This document shows positions 17,711-24,524 of a stretch of 34,595 bases of DNA, piece by piece. Origin of the DNA: Agromyces mediolanus (lineage in GTDB: Bacteria; Actinomycetota; Actinomycetes; Actinomycetales; Microbacteriaceae). How positions within the stretch are numbered: position 1 is the stretch's first letter; each line of letters starts with the position of its first letter. Under the pieces are notes generated by a model that was given only the letters and a program-made list of their open reading frames with translations, was not told where the DNA came from and searched no databases. The translations under genes were made by a program, and so were the position numbers. The stretch is from positions 18,052-52,646 of the forward strand of contig NZ_BMRJ01000004.1 of assembly GCF_014648575.1 (NCBI RefSeq), read 5' to 3'.

Positions 17711-18538
17711 TCAGATCGCGGCGACGATGTCCGCGAGGAGCTTGGAGATCACGGGCTCGGCCTCGCGGCCCGCCTCGATGACCTCCTCGTGGCTGAGCGG
17801 GGTGGTCTGGATGCCGGCGGCGAGGTTGGTGATGAGGCTCATGCCGAGCACCTCCATGCCGGACTGGCGCGCGGCGATGGCCTCGAGCGCGGTCGACATG
17901 CCGACGATGTGGCCGCCGATGGTCTTCGCCATCTGCACCTCGGCCGGCGTCTCGTAGTGCGGGCCGCGGAACTGGCAGTAGACGCCCTCGTCGAGCTCGG
18001 GCGAGATCGAGCGGGCGAGCTCGCGCAGGCGCGTCGAGTACAGGTCGGTGAGGTCGATGAACGTCGCGCCCTCGAGCGGCGAGTCGGCGGTCAGGTTGAT
18101 GTGGTCGCTGATCAGCACGGGAGTGCCCGGCTTCCAGTGCGACTTGATGCCGCCGGCGCCGTTCGTGAGGATCATCGTCTTCGCACCGGTCGCGGCGGCG
18201 GTGCGCACCGAGTGCACGACCCGGCGCACGCCGTGGTTCTCGTAGTAGTGGGTGCGCGCGCCGATCACGAGGGCCCGCTTGCCGTTCGGCAGCAGCACCG
18301 AGCGCAGCGTGCCGACGTGGCCCTCGAGCGCGGGCTTCGAGAAGCCGGGCACCTCGGTCGCCGGGATGGTGTGCGTCGTCTCGCCGATGATCTCGGCGGC
18401 CTTGCCCCAGCCGGAGCCGAGGGTGAGGGCCAGGTCGTGCCGGGCGACCCCGGTGAGCTCGGCGATGCGGTCGGCCGCCTGCTGGGCCACCACGAAAGGG
18501 TCGGCGGCGGGATCGTCGAGGGGGTTCTGCTCGGTCAT
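17711..18538 (-). CDS. punA: Purine-nucleoside phosphorylase
   Basis: It splits inosine/guanosine (and deoxy forms) with phosphate into base and pentose-1-phosphate. The 275-residue trimeric-type enzyme has the phosphate-binding LGSGWG (40-45), EGHVG with His74, ARTHYYEN (94-101), TNGAGG, the FRGPHYETPAE segment with Glu200, GMS (213-215) and ITNLAAG with Asn238. That Asn is typical of enzymes selective for 6-oxopurines. This fits the adenosine deaminase nearby, which would supply inosine from adenosine. It is divergent from lpdA and upstream of the mutase gene, with which it probably forms an operon. Confidence 0.95.
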   Translation of the reverse strand: MTEQNPLDDPAADPFVVAQQAADRIAELTGVARHDLALTLGSGWGKAAEIIGETTHTIPATEVPGFSKPALEGHVGTLRSVLLPNGKRALVIGARTHYYENHGVRRVVHSVRTAAATGAKTMILTNGAGGIKSHWKPGTPVLISDHINLTADSPLEGATFIDLTDLYSTRLRELARSISPELDEGVYCQFRGPHYETPAEVQMAKTIGGHIVGMSTALEAIAARQSGMEVLGMSLITNLAAGIQTTPLSHEEVIEAGREAEPVISKLLADIVAAI

Positions 18539-18544
18539 CCCACC

Positions 18545-18550
18545 ATGCTA
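18545..18550 (-). promoter_or_regulatory. Leaderless -10 box of the PNP gene
   Basis: On the minus strand TAGCAT ends six bases before ATG 18538. No ribosome-binding site is seen. The spacing matches the leaderless pattern found at several other genes here. Confidence 0.55.
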
Positions 18551-18609
18551 ATCAGCGCGGAGGGCCGTGGCATCCGCCTGCTCGTTTGCTGCCCTTTCGC
18601 GGCCTGCGC

Positions 18610-18615
18610 CAGAAT
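18610..18615 (+). promoter_or_regulatory. Probable leaderless -10 box of lpdA
   Basis: CAGAAT lies seven bases before ATG 18623, inside a short AT-rich stretch. The overlapping GAATAT is an alternative. No Shine-Dalgarno sequence precedes the ATG, so a leaderless transcript is likely. Confidence 0.45.
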
Positions 18616-18622
18616 ATTGAGC

Positions 18623-20053
18623 ATGGCCTATGAATTCGAGCGCACCCAGAGAATCGCTGTCCTCGGCGGCGGTCCCGGCGGGTACGAGGCGGCGCTCGCC
18701 GCGGCGCAGCTCGGCGCCGAAGTCACGCTCATCGAACGGGCCGGCGTGGGCGGCTCGGCCGTGCTCACCGACGTGGTCCCCTCGAAGTCGCTCATCGCGA
18801 CGGCCGAGGCCTCGAACGCCGTGAAGGAGGCCGCCGACCTCGGCGTGCAGTTCTACGCGAAGGGCGAGTCCGAGAAGGCCGTGAAGCCCAAGGTCGCCAT
18901 CAACCTCGCCGCCGTGAACAAGCGCCTGCTCGGCCTCGCCGCCCAGCAGTCGGAGGACATGCGCTCGAACCTCATCGAGGCGGGCGTGCACCTCGTGCAG
19001 GGCGAGGGTCGGCTCGACGGGGCCAACGCCGTCATCGTGTCGACCTCGAAGGGCGGCACCGACTTCGACCGCATCGAGGCGGACACCCTCGTCATCTCGG
19101 TCGGCGCCACGCCGCGCGTGCTGCCCACCGCCGTGCCGGACGGCGAACGCATCCTCACCTGGACGCAGCTCTACCACCTGCAGCAGATCCCCGAGCACCT
19201 CATCGTCGTCGGCTCCGGCGTCACGGGCGCGGAGTTCGCCTCGGCGTACCGCGCGCTCGGCGCCAAGGTGACGCTCATCTCGAGCCGCGACCAGGTGCTG
19301 CCCGGCGAGGACGCCGACGCCGCCGCCGTCATCGAGAAGGTCTTCACCCGCAACGGCATGAAGGTCATGAACAAGTCCCGCGCCGAGTCCGTGGTGCGCG
19401 ACGGCGATTCGGTCGTCGCGACGCTCACCGACGGGCGCGAGGTGCGCGGCTCGCACTGCCTGATGGCCGTCGGCTCGGTGCCGAACACGCAGGGCATCGG
19501 CCTCGAGGAGGCCGGCGTGCAGCTCACCGAGTCCGGGCACATCCGGGTGAACCGGGTCGCCCGCACCTCGATGCCGAACATCTACGCCGCCGGCGACTGC
19601 ACGACGTTCCTCCCGCTCGCCTCGGTCGCCTCGATGCAGGGCCGCACGGCCGTGTTCCACGCGATGGGCGACGTCGTGAACCCGCCCGAGAACCGCAACA
19701 TCACGTCGAACATCTTCACCCAGCCCGAGATCGCGACCGTCGGCTGGACGCAGAAGGAGATCGAGGAGGGCGTCGTGCCCGGCACCGTGTACAAGCTGCC
19801 GCTCGCCTCGAACCCGCGCGCGAAGATGATGGGCATCCGCGACGGTTTCGTGAAGCTCTTCGCCTCCGCAGGCTCCGGCGCGATCATCGGCGGCGTGATC
19901 GTCGCCCCGAAGGCGTCGGAGCTGATCTTCCCGCTCGCGCTCGCCGTGGAGCACCGCCTCACGGTCGACCAGTTCGCCGAGGCCTTCCCGGTGTACCCCT
20001 CGCTCTCGGGCTCGCTCACCGACGCGGCCCGCGCCATGCACGTCGTGCGCTGA
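18623..20053 (+). CDS. lpdA: NAD(P)H-quinone dehydrogenase, LpdA type
   Basis: This is a pyridine nucleotide-disulfide reductase fold flavoprotein of 476 residues. The FAD motif GGGPGGYEAA (15-24), the NAD(P) motif VVGSGVTGAEFASAY (near 195-210) and the second FAD motif NIYAAGDCTT are present. However, where lipoamide dehydrogenase has two redox cysteines, this protein reads GGSAVLTDVVPSK (43-55), with Ala46 and Val51. The C-terminal His-Glu dyad is replaced by VYPSLSGS. It therefore cannot reduce lipoamide and matches the actinobacterial LpdA (Rv3303c-like) quinone reductases. ATG 18623 is chosen over the much longer open frame, whose upstream part lies antisense to PNP. Confidence 0.92.
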   Translation: MAYEFERTQRIAVLGGGPGGYEAALAAAQLGAEVTLIERAGVGGSAVLTDVVPSKSLIATAEASNAVKEAADLGVQFYAKGESEKAVKPKVAINLAAVNKRLLGLAAQQSEDMRSNLIEAGVHLVQGEGRLDGANAVIVSTSKGGTDFDRIEADTLVISVGATPRVLPTAVPDGERILTWTQLYHLQQIPEHLIVVGSGVTGAEFASAYRALGAKVTLISSRDQVLPGEDADAAAVIEKVFTRNGMKVMNKSRAESVVRDGDSVVATLTDGREVRGSHCLMAVGSVPNTQGIGLEEAGVQLTESGHIRVNRVARTSMPNIYAAGDCTTFLPLASVASMQGRTAVFHAMGDVVNPPENRNITSNIFTQPEIATVGWTQKEIEEGVVPGTVYKLPLASNPRAKMMGIRDGFVKLFASAGSGAIIGGVIVAPKASELIFPLALAVEHRLTVDQFAEAFPVYPSLSGSLTDAARAMHVVR

Positions 20054-20071
20054 CGCGGGCGCGCTCCGGGG

Positions 20072-21577
20072 CTAGGGACGCTCGGGGTCGACAGCGGGGA
20101 TCGAGCCGGTGGGCACGATCCTCACCTCGGCGCCGTCCTTGTCGATCAGCTTGCCGCCGACGTAGTAGTCGCCCTCCTCGAGCGCAGTGAGCGCCTCCTC
20201 GGGCACCAGGCGTGTCGGCGCCGCGACGAAGGTCGAACGATCGCCGCGCGAGTTCGAGCGCCGCACGACGTGGTTGAACAGCACGTTGAGCAGCACGGCC
20301 ATGATCGTCGCCGAGCTGATCCCGGAGTGGAAGATGATCTGGAACCAGGTCGGGAATGCGTCGTAGATCGCCGGCAGCACGACGGGCAGCATGCCGAAGG
20401 CGAGCGAGATCGCGACGATGATGAGGTTCAGGTTGTTCCTGTAGTCGACCTTCGAGAGCGTCGCGATGCCGCTCGCCGCGACCGTGCCGAACAGGGCCAC
20501 GCCGACGCCGCCGAGCACGGGCGTCGGGATGGCCGCGACGATCCGGCCGAGCACGGGCAGCACGCCGAGCAGCACGAGCACGACGCCGCCCGCGGCGACG
20601 ACGTAGCGGCTCTTCACCTTGGTGATGGCGACGAGTCCAACGTTCTGCGCGAACGCACTCTGCGTGAACGAGTTGAAGATCGGCGAGACCGCGCTCGAGA
20701 GCATGTCGGCGCGCAGGCCCGCCGCGATCCGCTTGGAGTCGACCTTCGTGCCGACGACCTCGCCGACCGCGAGGATGTCGGCGGTCGTCTCCGTGAAGGT
20801 GACGAGCACGACGATGAGCATGGAGATGATCGCCGCGGGCTCGAAGGTCGGCAGGCCGAACTGGAACGGCATCGGCACGGCGAAGATCGGTCCCTCGAGG
20901 GCGCCGGCGAAGTCGACGCGGCCGAAGAACGCGGCCACCACGGTCGCGAGCACGAGGGAGAGCAGGATGGCGAGGCGGGCGAGTGCCGGGGTGCCGAACT
21001 TCGTCAGCAGCACCATGATGAGCAGCGCCACGCCGGCGAGGCCGAGGTTCGCCGGGTCGCCGAAGTCGGGTGCGCCGGCGCCGCCCATCGCCCAGGTCCC
21101 CGCCACCGGGATCAGCGTCAGGCCGATCGAGGTGATCACGACTCCGGTCACGACGGGCGGGAAGAACTTCACGATCATCGCGAAGAACGGCGCGATGAGG
21201 ATGCCGATGACCGCCGACGCGAGGATGGCGCCGAACACCGCCGGCAGTCCGCCACCGCCGGAGAGGATCGCGAGCATCGTCGCGACGCCGGCGAACGAGA
21301 CGCCCTGCACGAGCGGCAGCTGCGAGCCGAAGAACGGGATGCCGATGGTCTGCAGGATGGTGGCGAGGCCGCCGATGAAGAGCGCGCTCGCGATGAGCAC
21401 GCCGATCTCCAGCTGGCTGAGGCCGGCGGCCTGGCCGATGACGAGCGGCGGGGCGATGATGCCGCCGTACATCGTGAGCACGTGCTGGAGCCCGTAGGCG
21501 AAGGTCGGGCCGAGGCCGAGCTTCGTGTCTTCGGGCCTCGTGGGGGTGGCCTTCGCGGCCGATCGTGTGCGTCCCAT
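20072..21577 (-). CDS. NCS2 family nucleobase permease (xanthine/uric acid/uracil type)
   Basis: This is a proton-coupled nucleobase transporter of 501 residues with 12-14 predicted membrane segments. NCS2 hallmarks are the QH motif in YGLQHVLTMYGGIIAPP (near residue 31), the transport-site Glu in VTFTETTADILAVGEVVG and the signature FAQNVGLVAITKVKSRYV. These favour purine (xanthine/urate) over uracil, but specificity is not certain. ATG 21577 (MGRTRS) has AGAGGA just upstream; the frame opens 64 codons earlier, through a structured leader that does not look like protein. The 3' end converges on lpdA, 18 bp away. It complements the nucleoside importer by moving free bases. Confidence 0.9.
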   Translation of the reverse strand: MGRTRSAAKATPTRPEDTKLGLGPTFAYGLQHVLTMYGGIIAPPLVIGQAAGLSQLEIGVLIASALFIGGLATILQTIGIPFFGSQLPLVQGVSFAGVATMLAILSGGGGLPAVFGAILASAVIGILIAPFFAMIVKFFPPVVTGVVITSIGLTLIPVAGTWAMGGAGAPDFGDPANLGLAGVALLIMVLLTKFGTPALARLAILLSLVLATVVAAFFGRVDFAGALEGPIFAVPMPFQFGLPTFEPAAIISMLIVVLVTFTETTADILAVGEVVGTKVDSKRIAAGLRADMLSSAVSPIFNSFTQSAFAQNVGLVAITKVKSRYVVAAGGVVLVLLGVLPVLGRIVAAIPTPVLGGVGVALFGTVAASGIATLSKVDYRNNLNLIIVAISLAFGMLPVVLPAIYDAFPTWFQIIFHSGISSATIMAVLLNVLFNHVVRRSNSRGDRSTFVAAPTRLVPEEALTALEEGDYYVGGKLIDKDGAEVRIVPTGSIPAVDPERP

Positions 21578-21769
21578 GGTTCCTCTGCTGTCGGTTGCCG
21601 TTGATGCGATGTCGCATGTGTCTTCACCGGGGCCGTGTGGGGAACGGACCGAGGCGGCAGGGTCGCCGACGCGAGGCCGGCGACCCTGCCGGAGGAATCT
21701 GATTTCGCAAAGCGGAAACTTGATTCCAATGAGTGAGAAGAGTGAAGCACTCGGTTTCCGGGCTGTCAA
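21578..21769 (-). promoter_or_regulatory. Promoter and structured leader of the nucleobase permease
   Basis: Reading on the minus strand: a consensus -35 TTGACA (21769-21764), a 17-bp spacer and a weak -10 TTCACT (21746-21741). A nested inverted repeat follows (21694-21727: GGAATC/GATTCC outside, TTTC-GC/GC-GAAA inside). Two bases later comes a perfect 14-bp GC-rich hairpin with a 9-nt loop (21655-21691), then a palindrome ATGCGATGTCGCAT (21604-21617). The leader would be about 155 nt. The order of a first structure, a strong hairpin and a gene suggests attenuation or a riboswitch, but I do not recognise a known aptamer. Confidence 0.55.
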
Positions 21770-21811
21770 GGGGTGGCGGCACTCGGGGAACGTCGGCGGA
21801 GCGCCGGCGGC

Positions 21812-23158
21812 TCAGCCGTGCAGGACCCGAGCGGCGAACGCCAGGATCGCCTCGGCCGACTCCGCGTTCGCTCCGTCGCGCCCGCTGCCGCCGACGAGTT
21901 CGGGCAGCGGTGGGAGATAGGCGGGGGCATCGGTGAAGCCGAGGTGCGAGGCCCCGGCGACCTCGACGCGTTGCGGGGCGCTCGACGCGGCGAGCATGGC
22001 GTCGAGCGCCGCGCGGTAGCGGTCGTCGGCCTCGGCGTCGCCCGTGCCCTCGCCCGCGACGAGCGCGAGCACCGGCGGCAGCGCGCCCAGCGTCTCCGCG
22101 AGCCACGGGTAGCCGTCCAGGTCGACGGCGGCGGCGAAGCGAGGATCGAGGCCGGCGGCGAGGATGGCGGAGGCGCCGCCGAGGGAATGCCCGGCCGCGA
22201 TCGCCCGTGCCGGGTCGAGGGCGCCCGCCAGGCGCCGTCCTGCCGCGTCCGTCCGCGCACCCTCGGCGATCCGCTCGAGCTCGTCGAGCGCCGAGGAGAG
22301 GTCGGCCGCCCGCCGGAGCGCCCATTCGCCGATGAGGGCGTCGGCGGTGGCCGGGTCGTCGGCGAGATTGCTGCGCACGACGGTGCCGTCCTCGAGCACC
22401 GTCGCCGAGCTGTCGCCCGGGTGGTCGATGGCGAGGACGGCGTAGCCGTGGCTCGCGAGCTCCATCGCGAGCGAGGTGTTCTGCGCGCGGACGCCGCCGA
22501 GCCCGGGAGAGAGCACGATGACCGGCCATCGGCCCGGCGAGGGCATCGCATCGGCGGCGGCCGGGACTCGCCCGCGCGCGACCTCGTCGAACAGGAACGC
22601 GGGCGCGCCGAAGTCCTCGGCGAGCGCCGCCGCGACGATCGTCGACTCCCCGGCGTCGCGGCCGAGGTAGGCGACGCCGCCGGGGTCCGGGCGCTGCACG
22701 GTCGGGTACCAGAGCCGACCCACGATGGTGCGGGGACTCGGGCCGGGGTGCGGTCGTTCCCACTGCAGCGTGGTCTCCGCGACGGCGTGCGGTCCGCTCG
22801 GTGCGGGCAGGGAGAACCTCGGCAGCGCCCAGTTCGCGCCCGTGGCGCCGAGCGCGAGCAGCACGGCGAGGGTGCCGGCCGTCGCACCGCCGAGCCGGGC
22901 GAGCACGGTCGCCGCGCGGCGCCGTGGTCGCCTCGGCGGGCGGAGCCGTGCGAGGGCCACGGCGAGGGCGAGCACCGCGGCGGCGGCGAGCACCGCGGTC
23001 GGCCAGCGCACGCCGTCGAGGACGAGCGCGGTGAGCACGAGCGCCGCGCTGACGGCGGCGGAAGCTGCGACGCCGACGGGGCGGGTGCGCCGCGGCAGCG
23101 CGGACGAGGCCAGCAGGAGCGGCGTGGTGAGCGCGAGCAGCACGTCGAGGGGGGTCAC
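21812..23158 (-). CDS. Membrane-anchored alpha/beta hydrolase (PAF-acetylhydrolase-like)
   Basis: The N-terminal 110 residues hold about four hydrophobic segments (near 4-20, 28-48, 53-72 and 90-106), separated by an Arg-rich loop. The C-terminal half is an alpha/beta hydrolase: PVIVLSPGLGG (oxyanion region), DHPGDSSATV, the nucleophile elbow GHSLGG with Ser325, an acid at Asp346 or Asp348 (VDLDGYP) and ASHLGFTD with His405. The layout resembles bacterial proteins of the platelet-activating-factor acetylhydrolase family; the natural ester is unknown. I place the start at GTG 23158. The frame extends further upstream, but the extension is not protein-like and covers a 20-bp palindrome. ATG 23218 is an alternative. 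Confidence 0.82.
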   Translation of the reverse strand: MTPLDVLLALTTPLLLASSALPRRTRPVGVAASAAVSAALVLTALVLDGVRWPTAVLAAAAVLALAVALARLRPPRRPRRRAATVLARLGGATAGTLAVLLALGATGANWALPRFSLPAPSGPHAVAETTLQWERPHPGPSPRTIVGRLWYPTVQRPDPGGVAYLGRDAGESTIVAAALAEDFGAPAFLFDEVARGRVPAAADAMPSPGRWPVIVLSPGLGGVRAQNTSLAMELASHGYAVLAIDHPGDSSATVLEDGTVVRSNLADDPATADALIGEWALRRAADLSSALDELERIAEGARTDAAGRRLAGALDPARAIAAGHSLGGASAILAAGLDPRFAAAVDLDGYPWLAETLGALPPVLALVAGEGTGDAEADDRYRAALDAMLAASSAPQRVEVAGASHLGFTDAPAYLPPLPELVGGSGRDGANAESAEAILAFAARVLHG

Positions 23159-23201
23159 CGGCTCAGCTTCGACGCGGCCGGAGCGGGCCGCGTCCGACGC
23201 C

Positions 23202-23221
23202 CGGATGACCCGGGTCATCCG
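23202..23221. promoter_or_regulatory. 20-bp perfect palindrome in the divergent hydrolase/GNAT gap
   Basis: CGGATGACCCGGGTCATCCG is fully self-complementary. A third half-site, GATGAC, follows at 23226-23231. It lies between two divergent genes, about 45 bp from the hydrolase GTG and 115 bp from the acetyltransferase GTG. This is a good place for an operator bound by a dimeric regulator. No local regulator gene is obvious. Confidence 0.5.
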
Positions 23222-23322
23222 CGGTGATGACGTCCGGCTCGGGCCGGCGCGTGGTACCGCGGGACGATCATGGAGGGGCCGGATCCCTCCGGCGGCGGAT
23301 GTCCGAGCCCCTCCCCACGGCA

Positions 23323-23328
23323 TAGCGT
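23323..23328 (+). promoter_or_regulatory. Leaderless -10 box of the GNAT gene
   Basis: TAGCGT ends six bases before GTG 23335, without a ribosome-binding site. It fixes GTG 23335 as the likely start codon. Confidence 0.5.
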
Positions 23329-23334
23329 CGAACA

Positions 23335-24384
23335 GTGATCCAATCCACCCCTCCTGACCTCCGGCCGTTGCGCGACCGCGTCGAACTCCTCGAGCCGGTC
23401 GTGCTCGACGGTGTCGGCGGGCTCGAGTGGCGCCCGATGACCGCCGAGGACGTCCCCGCGATCACGGAGCTGTTCGCGGAGGCCGGGCGGCTCGACCATC
23501 CGACCGTCGTGGTGGCGGAGGACGAGGTCGCCCAGCTGCTCGAGATGCCGACGGTGGACCTCGCCCTCGACACGATCGTCGGCGTCGAGCCGGGCGGACG
23601 GATCGTCGCGTACGGCGCGGTGATCGCCGGTGAGGAGCACCGCACCGTCGTCTGGATCACCCTCGACGGGACGGTGCATCCCGCGCGCCGGCGAGCAGGC
23701 ATCGGCACCGCGCTGCTCGCCTGGCAGGAGGCCCGAGGCCGGCAGTTGCTCGGCTCGTCCGAGGAGCGCCTGCCGGCGTGGCTGGCGGCGGGCACCGAGG
23801 AGCACGTGACGGACGCGATCGCGCTGTTCGAGCGCCACGGATACGCGCCCACCCGGTGGTGGCTCGAACTCGAACGCGACCTCGGGGAGCCGATCCCTCG
23901 ACGGCCGCTGCCGGAAGGCGTGCGGCTCGAACCGTACCTGGACTGGCGCGAGGAGACCCGCTTGGCGTACAACGCCGCGTTCGAGGACCACTGGGGGAGT
24001 CAGCCCGCGACGGCGAGGGAATGGGACGCCGACGAGCGCCTGGAGTCCTCCCGGCCCGAGCTCTCGCGCGTCCTGGTCGCGTCGGACGAGGCCGGCCGCG
24101 ACCTCGTCGTCGGGTTCGTCATCGTCACCGTGTCGGAGCAGGAGTGGGCGCTGCGGGGCGGTTCGTTCGCCTACATCGACGCCCTCGGCGTCCGGGCGGA
24201 ATGGCGCGGTCGGGGGCTCGCGTCGGCGCTCCTCGCGGATGCCATGCGCGTCTACCGCGACGCCGGGTTCGCGCTCGCCGTGCTCGACGTCGACGCCGAG
24301 AGCCCGACCGGGGCCGTCGGGCTCTACGAAGGGCTCGGCTTCCGCGAGTCGCAGCGCTCGGTCAGCCTCGTCAAGGAGCTCTAG
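23335..24384 (+). CDS. Tandem GNAT-family acetyltransferase
   Basis: The 349-residue protein has two GNAT domains. The first spans about residues 30-180, with the acetyl-CoA loop RRRAGIGTALL (118-128). The second spans about 195-349, with RGRGLASALLAD (291-302) and the typical C-terminal GAVGLYEGLGFRESQRSVSLVKEL-like strand. Two-domain GNATs of this layout include mycothiol synthase and several uncharacterised actinobacterial proteins, and I cannot assign a substrate. It stands alone, divergent from the hydrolase, and converges on the surface-protein gene with a terminator hairpin between. Confidence 0.85.
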   Translation: MIQSTPPDLRPLRDRVELLEPVVLDGVGGLEWRPMTAEDVPAITELFAEAGRLDHPTVVVAEDEVAQLLEMPTVDLALDTIVGVEPGGRIVAYGAVIAGEEHRTVVWITLDGTVHPARRRAGIGTALLAWQEARGRQLLGSSEERLPAWLAAGTEEHVTDAIALFERHGYAPTRWWLELERDLGEPIPRRPLPEGVRLEPYLDWREETRLAYNAAFEDHWGSQPATAREWDADERLESSRPELSRVLVASDEAGRDLVVGFVIVTVSEQEWALRGGSFAYIDALGVRAEWRGRGLASALLADAMRVYRDAGFALAVLDVDAESPTGAVGLYEGLGFRESQRSVSLVKEL

Positions 24385-24500
24385 GCGGCGGCGCGGCCGG
24401 GCGCCTCACCCGGAGCACGCTGGGCGCGACCGGCTCGGCGATCACGACGTCGCCGGCCGGGGCGAAGACGATGGGCAGCAGCGTCCTCGGCAGCCAGCGC

Positions 24501-24520
24501 GCTCCTCGGTGCCGAGGAGC
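24501..24520. terminator. Bidirectional terminator hairpin
   Basis: GCTCCTCGG (24501-24509) and CCGAGGAGC (24512-24520) are perfect complements. They lie in the gap between the convergent GNAT and surface-protein genes, five bases from the latter's stop codon. The rest of the 140-bp gap (24385-24524) shows nothing else. Confidence 0.6.
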
Positions 24521-24524
24521 CGGG

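Noticed and set aside
18623..20053. Dihydrolipoamide dehydrogenase call
   Set aside because: Both redox cysteines and the His-Glu dyad are missing, so the LpdA quinone-reductase call fits better.
20016..21617. A 533-residue alternative minus-strand frame overlapping the nucleobase permease
   Set aside because: Out of frame with the NCS2 motifs; Arg-rich shadow translation.
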